From Nitrospirota bacterium (GTDB lineage: Bacteria; Nitrospinota_A; UBA7883; JACRGQ01): a stretch of 64,000 nucleotides of DNA. How positions within the stretch are numbered: position 1 is the stretch's first letter; every line of letters begins with the position of its first letter. This document shows, piece by piece, positions 34,021 to 42,617 of the stretch. The DNA is taken from positions 18,353 through 82,352 of the forward strand of contig JAJRYD010000024.1 in NCBI GenBank assembly GCA_024275955.1, read 5' to 3'. Made by a program: the position numbers and the translations under genes. A model generated the notes under the pieces. It was given only the letters and a program-made list of their open reading frames with translations, searched no databases and had not been told where the DNA came from.

Positions 34021-36675
34021 CTAACCAGAGTTTACCCCCAGCTGATTTTTAACGCTTTTAAAAACCGACTTTAAAGCCTCGCCGACTTTAGACGGATCGG
34101 AACCGCCGGCCTGCGCCATATCCGGCCTTCCGCCGCCGCCGCCGCCAACTATTACTGCCGCCGACTTAGCTATTTTGCCGGCATGCAGTTTTTTAGTGAG
34201 GTCTTTGGTAACGCCTGCTATAAGGATAACTTTTCCATCGTCTGCTGTGGCGGCCAGCACGACACCAGAACCGATTTTAACTTTTGTTTCGTCTACCACA
34301 GCGCGGAGCGTGTCGGCATCGGCGCCATCCAGCTTTAGCGCTATCACCTTTATGCCGTCAACCTCCTCTTCCTCTATAGAAGAGCGGTCGCCGCCGCGCG
34401 CTTTTTCGCTTTTAAGTTTTTTTACGCTCTTTTCAAGCTCCTTGCTATGCGAAAGAAGCTTTTCGACTTTTTGCGGAGCTGTCTCTATACCGCATTTTAA
34501 AAGCGATGCTATAAGCTTAAGTTCGGCTTCCTGCTTTTGCACATATTCAAAAGCACCCTCGCCGGTAACAGCCTCCAGCCTGCGGATACCTGCCGCTACG
34601 CCGGTTTCGGAGAGTATTTTTAAAAGCCCTATCTCCCCTGTACTGCCGGCGTGCGTTCCTCCGCAAAGCTCTTTAGAAAACCCGGGGATATTTACCACCC
34701 GAACCTTCGCTCCGTACTTCTCGCCAAAAAGGGCGGTGGCGCCACCGTCCATCGCGCTCTCCGTATCCATCTCTTTTGTGCCGACCGTTATATTCTCCCG
34801 TACTTTTTCGTTTACGATACGCTCAAGTTCAAGCAGTTCCTCGTGCGTGGTAGCTGTGTAATGAGAAAAATCGAAACGAAGCTTATCCGGCCCGACAGCA
34901 GAGCCAGACTGCTTTACATGCTCTCCCAGCACCATTCGTAAAGCAGACTGTAGGAGGTGGGTGGCGGTATGGTTTCTTCTGGTAGCTTCTCTTTTCTCTG
35001 CATCGACTTTCGCCGCTACTTTCTGTGCTTTGCTTATCTCCCCTTCGATAACTTTGACATGATGGGAGATAAGGTTTGGGAGCGGTTTTTGGCTATCAGT
35101 TACCACGGCTCTGCCTGTCTCGGAAGCGATGGAGCCTTTGTCGCCAGCCTGCCCGCCAGACTCGCCGTAAAACGGGGTTTTGGTCAAAACTATTTCGCCG
35201 CTCTCTCCTTTGGAGATTTTGTCTGCACTTTTGCCATCAACGATTATCGAGACGATTTGCGAATCGGCAAAAAGCGTTTCATATCCTAAAAACTCCGTTT
35301 TTTCGTTTTCGAGCGATTTATATACTTCCGGCAGTTCCAGCTTGCCTATTTTGCTTGAACTGCGGGCGAGCTTTCTCTGTTTTTCAAGAGCAGTGTCGTA
35401 GTCTACCCAGCTTATCGAAAGAGATGCGTCGGCGGCTATATCGCCTGCCAAATCTTTTGGGAACCCGTATCGGTCTTGAAGAATAAATATCTTTTCGCCG
35501 TTTATCTCCGTAGAGCGGTCTGCTTTAACGTTTTCTATCTCATCGTTTAAAATCTTAAGGCCGGCGGAAAGAGTCCTACTGAACCGTTTTTCCTCTACCT
35601 CTATTATGCGGGCCATACTGCCCTCCGCTTCGGTAAGCTCCGGGTACGACTCGCGGAAAATATCTATAACCGAACCGACCACCTTGTAAAGGAACGGCTC
35701 TTTGGCGCCCAGCATATTGCCGTGGCGCATCGCCCTTCGCATTATCCGGCGCAGTACATAGCCTCTATCGTCGTTCGACGGGAGTATCCCCTCTGTAATA
35801 AGAAACGCCGCTGTCCGTATATGGTCGCCTATTACTCTTAAAGAAATATCGTCCCCGGCTGTAATGCCGTAACCTTTGCCCAGCACATCTTCGGCCCTCG
35901 CTATTACCGGGCGTATAAGGTCTGTATCAAAGTTAGACGGCACGCCCTGAATTACCGACGCAAGCCTTTCAAGCCCCATGCCGGTATCTATAGACGGGTT
36001 CGGGAGCGGTTCCAGTTTGCCGGTTTCGTCGCGGTTGTACTGCATGAAAACTAGGTTCCATATCTCTTCGTATCGGCCGCAGTCGCACGCCGGCGAGCAG
36101 GCCGGCTTGCCGCACCCGATAGCTTCGCCGTGGTCTACAAATATCTCGGAGCACGGCCCGCACGGGCCTACAGCCCCCATAGACCAAAAATTTTCAGCCT
36201 CCCCAAGCGGTATCACGCGCTCTGCCTGAATGCCGGTAAGCTGTGGCCATAGCTTACCGGCTTCGTCATCTTTTTCAAAAACGGTTACCCAAAGCTTTTC
36301 TTTAGGTATTTTCATGGTATGGGTAAGAAACTCCCAGCCGTACTCTATGGCGTTTTCCTTAAAATAATCGCCGAACGAAAAGTTGCCTAGCATTTCGAAA
36401 AAGGTGTTGTGGCGGTTTGTACGGCCGACCGCTTCTAGGTCGTTATGCTTACCGGAAACTCTTAGACATTTCTGACAGGAAACAGCGCGATTGTAATCAC
36501 GGCTCTCTTTTCCCAGAAAAGTATCTTTAAACGGCACCATTCCGGCGTTGGTGAAAAGGAGCGTTGGGTCGGCTGACGGCACAAGATTGGAGCTACGCAC
36601 CTTACGGTGGTCTTTCCCCGCGAAGTATTCCATAAACGCTTCGCGAATTTCTCTTCCACTCATCCCCTTAGACAT
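34021..36675 (-). CDS. alaS: Alanyl-tRNA synthetase
   Basis: The 884-residue enzyme charges tRNA-Ala. It contains the class II catalytic core (SSNLVPSADPTLLFTNAGMV; FFEMLGNFSFGDYFKE; NPSIDTGMGLERLASVIQG) and the editing domain (RNHTATHLLQSALR; CGGTHAGSTGEIGLLKI). The C-terminal DHHA1 domain is glycine-rich (VIVGGGGGGRPDMAQAGG). Complete and of normal length. No T-box leader is visible upstream. Confidence 0.98.
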   Translation of the reverse strand: MSKGMSGREIREAFMEYFAGKDHRKVRSSNLVPSADPTLLFTNAGMVPFKDTFLGKESRDYNRAVSCQKCLRVSGKHNDLEAVGRTNRHNTFFEMLGNFSFGDYFKENAIEYGWEFLTHTMKIPKEKLWVTVFEKDDEAGKLWPQLTGIQAERVIPLGEAENFWSMGAVGPCGPCSEIFVDHGEAIGCGKPACSPACDCGRYEEIWNLVFMQYNRDETGKLEPLPNPSIDTGMGLERLASVIQGVPSNFDTDLIRPVIARAEDVLGKGYGITAGDDISLRVIGDHIRTAAFLITEGILPSNDDRGYVLRRIMRRAMRHGNMLGAKEPFLYKVVGSVIDIFRESYPELTEAEGSMARIIEVEEKRFSRTLSAGLKILNDEIENVKADRSTEINGEKIFILQDRYGFPKDLAGDIAADASLSISWVDYDTALEKQRKLARSSSKIGKLELPEVYKSLENEKTEFLGYETLFADSQIVSIIVDGKSADKISKGESGEIVLTKTPFYGESGGQAGDKGSIASETGRAVVTDSQKPLPNLISHHVKVIEGEISKAQKVAAKVDAEKREATRRNHTATHLLQSALRMVLGEHVKQSGSAVGPDKLRFDFSHYTATTHEELLELERIVNEKVRENITVGTKEMDTESAMDGGATALFGEKYGAKVRVVNIPGFSKELCGGTHAGSTGEIGLLKILSETGVAAGIRRLEAVTGEGAFEYVQKQEAELKLIASLLKCGIETAPQKVEKLLSHSKELEKSVKKLKSEKARGGDRSSIEEEEVDGIKVIALKLDGADADTLRAVVDETKVKIGSGVVLAATADDGKVILIAGVTKDLTKKLHAGKIAKSAAVIVGGGGGGRPDMAQAGGSDPSKVGEALKSVFKSVKNQLGVNSG

Positions 36676-36737
36676 GCCAGACAGACTACCAAAAAACTAA
36701 AAAAACGTGAAGAAATTAAGCTAACGCTAACTTTTTA

Positions 36738-37139
36738 CTATCCTAACCACAATTTAAAAACCTTCACCATGACCAAGACATTCAGTAGGTTGATAATGAC
36801 TATAGTGGCGCGCATAAGAACATATCCTCTCAGAAACTTTGATGTTGCCCTTGATTTTAATTTTAAAAACTTTTCCTCAAAAATTTTAACTCTGTCCATA
36901 TAGGATAAGGCATCTGCTTCATCTTTATAGCTAACTACCGAAGTAATCAGAACCAGCAATGCTCCAAAAACAGACCACACCAAAGCTTCACTTGGGCTAA
37001 GTTCTACTTTAAAAATAGCATACAAAAAAGCACCTTCTATCATTGCTATGGTCTGGAACCTGCTCCACTTTAGGCGGTCCTGATAACGGTAGAACTCGCA
37101 ATCTTGCTTGTAAATTTCCCTTAAATTATCATCAGACAT
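36738..37139 (-). CDS. Small integral membrane protein, function unknown
   Basis: The 133-residue protein has a charged N-terminus, two central hydrophobic segments (about 30-48 and 53-70), a charged loop and a C-terminal hydrophobic helix (IVIINLLNVLVMVKVFKLWL). The topology is clear but no family was recognised. It stands alone between alaS and the divergent murI. The ATG follows TGGAGGGAAG, a good ribosome binding site. Confidence 0.7.
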   Translation of the reverse strand: MSDDNLREIYKQDCEFYRYQDRLKWSRFQTIAMIEGAFLYAIFKVELSPSEALVWSVFGALLVLITSVVSYKDEADALSYMDRVKIFEEKFLKLKSRATSKFLRGYVLMRATIVIINLLNVLVMVKVFKLWLG

Positions 37140-37194
37140 CTTCCCTCCAACGTAAAGCTGATTTATTGTTTTTCAGATTGAATGAAAAAACCTA

Positions 37195-38034
37195 ATGCCT
37201 AATAATAGTCGAATGCGCGATAATGCCGGTAAAGAAAAAGAAAAGCCGATAGGTATATTCGATTCCGGCATCGGCGGGCTTACCGTTCTGCACGCCATCG
37301 GTCAGCTTTTACCAAAAGAAGAGCTTGTTTACCTCGGCGATACGGCGCGCGTACCATACGGCACAAAATCGGCCGAAACGGTAATAAGGTACTCGATGGA
37401 AAACAGCCGGTTCCTTCTATCCAAAGGGGTGAAGGCTATTGTAGTAGCCTGCAACTCTGCATCTGCAACCAGCATACTAGAGCTTAGAAAGCGGTTCCCC
37501 GACATACCTTTTATCGGCGTAATAGAAGCTGGGGTGGAAGAGGCTATGCAGGTAACGAAGTCCGGCAATGTCGGCGTTATAGGCACTAGTGCCACGATAG
37601 AGTCTGGCCGATACAAAAAGCTACTGCTTGAAAAAGGCGCTAAAAGCGTGGTCGGCTCTGCCTGTCCGCTTTTTGTGCCTCTTGCCGAAGAAGGCTGGAT
37701 AGACAACAGCATCGCCGAAGATACGGCAAAGATATATCTAAAACCTTTCGGCGGTGGGGTAGTCGACACTCTCATACTTGGATGCACGCACTACCCACTT
37801 TTGCAAAAGACGATAGCAAAAGTATGCGGCGATAGGGTATCGCTTGTGAACTCTGCCGAGGCGGTAGCCAAAAAGCTAAAAAACCTGCTGGAGTCTGAAA
37901 ACCTGCTGAATGAAAAGGGAAACGGCAGACGAAAGTATTTCGTTACCGACTCGCCGATAAGAGCCGAAAAGGTAGGGAGTAGGTTTTTGGGCGAGAACAT
38001 AGCCCCAAGCCTTGAACTGGCAGAGCTGGATTAA
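37195..38034 (+). CDS. murI: Glutamate racemase MurI
   Basis: MurI makes D-glutamate for peptidoglycan. The 279-residue protein has both catalytic cysteine regions: IVVACNSASATS and LILGCTHYPLL, together with the N-terminal IGIFDSGIGGLTVLHAI and YLGDTARVPYGTKS. Full length. The first 14 residues are poorly conserved and an ATG 18 bp downstream is an alternative start; neither has a strong ribosome binding site. Confidence 0.96.
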   Translation: MPNNSRMRDNAGKEKEKPIGIFDSGIGGLTVLHAIGQLLPKEELVYLGDTARVPYGTKSAETVIRYSMENSRFLLSKGVKAIVVACNSASATSILELRKRFPDIPFIGVIEAGVEEAMQVTKSGNVGVIGTSATIESGRYKKLLLEKGAKSVVGSACPLFVPLAEEGWIDNSIAEDTAKIYLKPFGGGVVDTLILGCTHYPLLQKTIAKVCGDRVSLVNSAEAVAKKLKNLLESENLLNEKGNGRRKYFVTDSPIRAEKVGSRFLGENIAPSLELAELD

Positions 38035-38328
38035 TGCAAAAGCATGTCCGAAACAGCTAAAACTTTATCAGCAATGCCGATTTTCAGTTAAAATATTCTT
38101 CATGGACTGCGCCTATTTATGTAATGTTTCGATGCATATAAAGGTAAAATGTTGCAATTCCTGAGATTTTTAGTAGTCATTTGCTTAAATAGATTGGTAG
38201 AATGCCTCCTATCGTGCTTTAAGAATAATGCTGCCGGATGGTAGCAGTACCACTACCGGCACTGTATCTTGTGGGACTATATAGGCAGGTTCGACCTGCT
38301 TTTGTGGAATTAACTTAAAGGGAGGCTT
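38035..38328 (+). other. Spacer after murI with small hairpin
   Basis: No ORF supported. The only clear structure is GCAGGT-TCG-ACCTGC (38285-38299) followed by TTTT, about 30 bp before the next start codon. It resembles a weak intrinsic terminator or leader hairpin. Confidence 0.4.
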
Positions 38329-39174
38329 ATGTTAAAACAATTTTCAATAGCGGTAGTTCTTTCACTATTTTTCTTTGCACCAGCTTCTTACGCAAAAAGC
38401 AAAAGCATTTTGGCCGGCAAGAAGCCTGTCAAGGTTGCGATACTCGCTATCGCTACCTATAACGCGGTTACCAGTGGCGAGGGGATTGGCGAGCTGGAAT
38501 CGATAGGACAGGTTGCAGAAGCCGGTTCGGACGATAAATCGCTTGCGGAGGCGATTGATTTCCCCGCTTTTAGCGATTTTGTGATGAAAAGGTACAAGGA
38601 AGAGCTTTCCAAGGTCAAGAAATGGGAAGTCGTCTCCGCTTCGGAAATAGGCAATCAGGAGGCTATAGATTCATTCAGGAAAAACCTTGCTGAAGCAATA
38701 AAGAAGATTCCCGGTTCGGATTCGAAAGTATTCGGACTGAACCCGGACAGGTGGTCTTCCGCCGCCAACCTTCCGGTTGTTCCATTAGGGTCGGCTTTGT
38801 GCAAGTTGTGCGGCAACTATCAAAAGGCTCTGGTGGAGGCGGTCGCCAAGTACTGTAACGATGCTGGCGTGGACGGGGCATGGGTGATGACAATCTTCGC
38901 AGGTTACGGCACAAAGGGGATAAGCAAATTCTTCAGCAAGGTAACAATGGGTTCTGGAAGTGGAACCGCGATTGTACACCCTCTCTACCTGCTGGTAGAC
39001 AAAGACGGCAACCTTGCCTTCAAATCCAAGAACAACGAGAAGTACCGCTCGGAGGAATCTTTTGGAATGATCGGCGGCAAGAAAAAACTGGACAAGGAAA
39101 TGGAAAAATATATTCTGGACGCCATCAATGTCAGCGCGGAAGATGTTGCCAAGAGGGTGAAGAAAAAAATCTAA
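38329..39174 (+). CDS. Secreted protein of unknown function
   Basis: A 281-residue protein with a signal peptide (cleavage near ASYA-KS) and no further membrane segment. Conserved-looking stretches are KPVKVAILAIATYNAVTSGE, LCKLCGNYQKALVEAVAKYC with three cysteines, and GVDGAWVMTIFAGYGTKGIS. The gene has a strong ribosome binding site (AAGGGAGG before ATG) and is followed by a hairpin terminator, so it appears to be a single-gene unit. No family recognised; likely periplasmic or lipoprotein-free envelope protein. Confidence 0.8.
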   Translation: MLKQFSIAVVLSLFFFAPASYAKSKSILAGKKPVKVAILAIATYNAVTSGEGIGELESIGQVAEAGSDDKSLAEAIDFPAFSDFVMKRYKEELSKVKKWEVVSASEIGNQEAIDSFRKNLAEAIKKIPGSDSKVFGLNPDRWSSAANLPVVPLGSALCKLCGNYQKALVEAVAKYCNDAGVDGAWVMTIFAGYGTKGISKFFSKVTMGSGSGTAIVHPLYLLVDKDGNLAFKSKNNEKYRSEESFGMIGGKKKLDKEMEKYILDAINVSAEDVAKRVKKKI

Positions 39175-39188
39175 TCACCTTGCCTCTG

Positions 39189-39209
39189 CCCGGAGCTGAT
39201 TGCTCCGGG
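39189..39209 (+). terminator. Hairpin terminator after the secreted protein
   Basis: CCCGGAGC-TGATT-GCTCCGGG, an 8 bp perfect stem 15 bases after the stop codon, flanked by GCC/GGGC. Followed by a CTTTCCC stretch rather than a clean T-run. Confidence 0.55.
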
Positions 39210-39300
39210 TGGGCTTTCCCATGTTAGAATCAACAATGTAGAAACCTTTTGCTCCCTTTTAATCTTAAAATGGTTATAATCACCAGCTTGGAAAAGATAA

Positions 39301-40497
39301 ATGACTGAACCGAGATTTAAGCACACCCTTACCGAACTTAGCGGAAAGCTCCGTTGTCTTACCGTTCCTATTCCGGCTTCCCGTTCCGTCACCCTGCTTG
39401 TGCTTGTAAAGGTTGGCAGTAGATACGAAACTAAAAAGCATAACGGCATATCGCACTTTATGGAGCATATGTTCTTTAAAGGGGCCAAAAGGTATCCCGA
39501 CACTATGGCTGTAGCTGGCGCTATCGACGGCGCGGGGGGAAGTTTTAACGCTTTTACCGGAGAAGAGTCTGTCGGCTACTACGTCAAAATTTCCTCTGCA
39601 AGAAAAGAGATAGCTTACGACGTGCTTTCCGACATGCTCCTTAACTCGAAGTTTGACACAGAGGAGATAGGACGCGAGCGGGGCGTGATAATAGAAGAGA
39701 TAAGAATGTACCACGACGATCCTATGAGCCAAGTACATCTCGATTTTAACAGCCTCTTCTTTGGCGACCAGCCTCTCGGGTGGGATATAGCAGGGCCAGA
39801 AAAAAATATTACAGCTATAACCCGCGACGATTTTCTCGAGCATCACTCAGCCTACTATCACGGCGCCAACTGCGTCGTTACCTGCGCTGGCGATATAACC
39901 CAAAAGGAACATGAGGAACTTTCGGCAAAATACTTCACCTTTAGCGGAAATAAGGAGGAGGCAAAGCCGGAGCCTCATAAAAAAATAGAAACCAAAAAGG
40001 TATACCTGCGGAACAAAAATACCGAGCAGGCGCACTTCATATTCGGATTCCCGTCCTGCGAGGCGGAACACGAAGACCTGCCGGCGCTTAAAGTTTTAAA
40101 CAACGTGCTGGGCGGGGCTATGAGTTCCCGTCTTTTTTACCAGATACGGGAGAGAAGAGGCCTTGCCTACTACATAAGCTCCGGTATCTCTACATACGGC
40201 GATACCGGCATCATACAGGTAAGCGCCGGAGTAAACCTTAGCAAGGTAGAAGAAGCACTGACATGCGCTCTTGCCGAAATAGAAAAAATAAGAAACGAAC
40301 CGATTACAAAAGAGGAAATTACAAGAACAAAGCAGAACATACTGGGCCATACCGACCTCGCGCTGGAAGATTCGCGAAGGGTCGCCACCTTTTACGGCAT
40401 GAGAGAAACGCTCTACGGCAAAATTAAAACACCGGAAGATATAGAGACAGAGGTAAATAGCGTAACAATAGAACAGACATTTGAGGTGGCAAAATAA
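39301..40497 (+). CDS. M16-family zinc protease, interrupted near the C-terminus by an in-frame stop
   Basis: Processing-peptidase-like M16 protease with inverted zinc motif HxxEH at H52, E55, H56 (GISHFMEHMFFKG), a downstream glutamate region (IIEEIRMYHDDP), and the second-half signature (YQIRERRGLAYYISSG). The frame ends at TAA, but the next 28 codons continue in the same frame to a TAG at 40582-40584. They read YFKPEGMKLSLIGPFDD then QKIFEKAFNLS, the normal C-terminus of this family. One nonsense change has therefore removed the last strand. The truncated protein may still fold. Confidence 0.9.
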   Translation: MTEPRFKHTLTELSGKLRCLTVPIPASRSVTLLVLVKVGSRYETKKHNGISHFMEHMFFKGAKRYPDTMAVAGAIDGAGGSFNAFTGEESVGYYVKISSARKEIAYDVLSDMLLNSKFDTEEIGRERGVIIEEIRMYHDDPMSQVHLDFNSLFFGDQPLGWDIAGPEKNITAITRDDFLEHHSAYYHGANCVVTCAGDITQKEHEELSAKYFTFSGNKEEAKPEPHKKIETKKVYLRNKNTEQAHFIFGFPSCEAEHEDLPALKVLNNVLGGAMSSRLFYQIRERRGLAYYISSGISTYGDTGIIQVSAGVNLSKVEEALTCALAEIEKIRNEPITKEEITRTKQNILGHTDLALEDSRRVATFYGMRETLYGKIKTPEDIETEVNSVTIEQTFEVAK

Positions 40498-40676
40498 TAC
40501 TTCAAGCCGGAGGGGATGAAACTGTCATTGATAGGGCCCTTTGACGACCAAAAAATATTTGAAAAAGCCTTTAATCTAAGCTAGTTCCGTACCAAAGGCT
40601 GTAAACGCTACCGAAGTTTCGTATAATTACGGCAAGAAAATTACCTACACCGTTTAAGGACTAAGGAGAAACCGAC

Positions 40677-41414
40677 ATGCAAAACTTTAGAACCGCCGCA
40701 ATCGTTCTTACAACCGTTCTTTCCTCCATGTTGATATATGGGTGCTCCACAAAAGGGGCTATCGAATCGCGGGAGCTTACAACCTCCGTAAAGATGTCGG
40801 AAACTATATTTCTAGAGCCTGTAGAGCCGGAGCAGAAGGTTATATGGGTACATGTTCGCAATACTTCCGACAAGCAGGACTTCGACCCCGTAAAAATGGA
40901 AGAGGCTATGACCAAAGAGTTTGAGCGGCGGGGCTACAGAGTAACCGACTCGCCAAAGGCGGCCCATTACCGCTTGCAGGCGAACCTCCTTTACGCCGAC
41001 CACGAGAAACAAGGGCTTACCGAGGAAGGGATAATGCTTGGCGGTTTTGGCGGAGCGATACTTGGCGGAGAGGTAGGCGGTGATAGTCTCTCTAAAACCG
41101 GCGCGCAGGTGATAGGCGCGGTAGTCGGTGCGGCTGTCGGCGGAATTGCTGGAGCGGCGATACATGTTGATAAATATATGCTGGTTGTAGATGTACAGAT
41201 TGCCGAAAGAAAAAAAGAAGGAGTGAGCAACTATCAGTCGGGAGAGTCAACCTCGGGAAAAGTCACCAAAGAACAGTCGACATCATCAAGCGGAGAGTTT
41301 ATCAACTACCGGACAAGGGTGGTTGGGATAGCAAAAAAAACCAATCTTAAGTGGGAAGAGGCACAGCCGATACTGCTGGAGAAGTTTACTTACTCGCTTG
41401 CCGGAATCTTCTAG
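40677..41414 (+). CDS. TraT-like outer-membrane lipoprotein
   Basis: A 245-residue lipoprotein (lipobox LIYGC) matching plasmid TraT. Shared patterns include TTSVKMSETIFLEPVEPEQ, VRNTSDKQDF, a long glycine/alanine-rich hydrophobic region (GAQVIGAVVGAAVGGIAGA), VVDVQIAERKKEGVS, and YRTRVVGIAKKTNLKWEEA. TraT is known from F-type plasmids for surface exclusion and serum resistance, but no conjugation genes are present here, so this is a chromosomal homologue of uncertain role. A TATAAT box lies near 40621 and AAGGAG precedes the ATG. A hairpin terminator follows. Confidence 0.88.
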   Translation: MQNFRTAAIVLTTVLSSMLIYGCSTKGAIESRELTTSVKMSETIFLEPVEPEQKVIWVHVRNTSDKQDFDPVKMEEAMTKEFERRGYRVTDSPKAAHYRLQANLLYADHEKQGLTEEGIMLGGFGGAILGGEVGGDSLSKTGAQVIGAVVGAAVGGIAGAAIHVDKYMLVVDVQIAERKKEGVSNYQSGESTSGKVTKEQSTSSSGEFINYRTRVVGIAKKTNLKWEEAQPILLEKFTYSLAGIF

Positions 41415-41436
41415 CCACGCAGTGAGTGGAGGCGGC

Positions 41437-41460
41437 TCCCCGCAGGTAAATCTGCGGGGA
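41437..41460 (+). terminator. Hairpin after the TraT-like gene
   Basis: TCCCCGCAG-GTAAAT-CTGCGGGGA, a 9 bp perfect stem with a 6-base loop, 23 bases after the stop codon. No T-run, but strong enough to act as a terminator or to protect the mRNA end. Confidence 0.55.
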
Positions 41461-41555
41461 ATTACAAGTGTCATCGCAAAAGAGCCGTTAGCCTACTGTC
41501 GCAATCTATTCCACTGCCAGAGGTTAGCTCTGCCGCCTTTGGGCAAAGTTTAAAA

Positions 41556-41642
41556 GTATGCGGAGCGGGTGCTGGTATATCAAAACGAGTTACATCAGTT
41601 TTTCAAATAAAATGAGTTTCTGCGAGTGTCAGCGAAGCTAAA
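41556..41642 (+). repeat. Dispersed repeat R3, copy 2 (occupied by MITE copy E)
   Basis: Near-identical to the reverse complement of 30580-30666. The shared sequence runs through GCGAAGCTAAA and resumes as CTAAAGGCAAC at 41773, with MITE copy E in between. A decayed third piece (GAGTTTCTGTGAGCGGAGC) is visible near 61630. Confidence 0.8.
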
Positions 41643-41772
41643 GGGACTGTTTCCAAAAGAGTTTTTAAGCGTTTTAAAGGAGAAGTTCATTTTCTAACTT
41701 CGTAAAAACAGAGGCTTTAGAGATTGGCGATTTACAGCAAAATCAAATTTATGCCATTCGGCAACAGCCCCC
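41643..41772 (+). mobile_element. MITE copy E, inserted in repeat R3 with CTAAA duplication
   Basis: Element AGGGACTGTTTCC...GGCAACAGCCCC flanked by CTAAA at 41638-41642 and 41773-41777. The uninterrupted R3 copy at 30562-30666 has a single CTAAA at this point, showing the insertion site directly. Differs from copy F at only two positions apart from the extra 5' base. Confidence 0.95.
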
Positions 41773-41887
41773 TAAAGGCAACGGAGCTAATCGCGATAAG
41801 CATGCTGTGCCAACCTGCTTTTTGTTATGATATCAAAATGAAATTTACTTTCTCCAAGGAGCGCTTCCATGCGCTGTATGGCGTGTA

Positions 41888-42541
41888 ATGGCGCTTGCTG
41901 AATGTCGGGTATGCGGAGCGATGTCGCCCGTTTTTTTTGAAGACAAAAGAAAATTCTACAAATGCCGTAACTGCTTTCTTATATTTACCGATGAGTTCGC
42001 GGGCGAAGCGGAGGCAGAGGCGCACTATAAAAAACAGCAGGCGGAAACCGACGCGTCGTTCTGGAAGGAACAGGTTGATGCATTGCTTACCATTTCTGCC
42101 AAGTATGTTCCACGCCCAAAAAAGATTCTTGATTTTGGCGCAGGTTCCGGCGAAATAACAAAAGAGATTAGGAGCCGTGGGCTAGACTGCACTTCGCTCG
42201 AACCTATGGAAGACGGTTTTTTAAAAGACCAAAGCTTCGGGGAAAAGTTCGACATTATTTTTGCGGTAGAGGTTATAGAGCATATCCAGAACCTTTGGGA
42301 AGAGCTAAGGGAGATGGAAGAGGTTCTCTCCCCCGGCGGGGTGATGGTTTTTAGCACCATACTTACCGATAAATTTGTATACGAGGCGAATAGTGTCGAT
42401 GTTTTTAGAGAATGGTTTTACAAGGACGACCAGACGCATGTCTCGTTTTTTTGCAACGAGACGATGTCTTATATCGCCAATATGCTGGGGTACGAAGCGT
42501 ATACTTTCGGCCAGAACGTCATAGTGCTTAAAAGCCGATAG
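41888..42541 (+). CDS. Zinc-ribbon SAM-dependent methyltransferase
   Basis: The 217-residue protein begins with a four-cysteine zinc ribbon (CRVCGAMSP...CRNC, residues 6-29), then a class I methyltransferase domain. The latter has the SAM-binding ILDFGAGSGEITKEI, an acidic loop (SLEPMEDGF), and VEVIEHIQNLWEELREMEEV followed by LSPGGVMVFST. This layout is common in methyltransferases acting on surface sugars or small lipids; the substrate cannot be told. It stands alone between repeats. Confidence 0.83.
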   Translation: MALAECRVCGAMSPVFFEDKRKFYKCRNCFLIFTDEFAGEAEAEAHYKKQQAETDASFWKEQVDALLTISAKYVPRPKKILDFGAGSGEITKEIRSRGLDCTSLEPMEDGFLKDQSFGEKFDIIFAVEVIEHIQNLWEELREMEEVLSPGGVMVFSTILTDKFVYEANSVDVFREWFYKDDQTHVSFFCNETMSYIANMLGYEAYTFGQNVIVLKSR

Positions 42542-42617
42542 CGGCTACCTGCAAGCACCGCCTACCGCCAATGCCGTTGACCTGATTGATTATGCACCGT
42601 CTCTTACAGTATCTTCT

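Noticed and set aside
36676-36740. T-box leader before alaS
   Set aside because: The upstream spacer is too short and lacks the T-box core sequence; the same holds for cysS and gltX, which are inside an operon.
40677-41414. Evidence of a conjugative plasmid or integrative element
   Set aside because: Only the TraT-like lipoprotein is present; no relaxase, type IV secretion or replication genes are seen, and the flanking genes are housekeeping.
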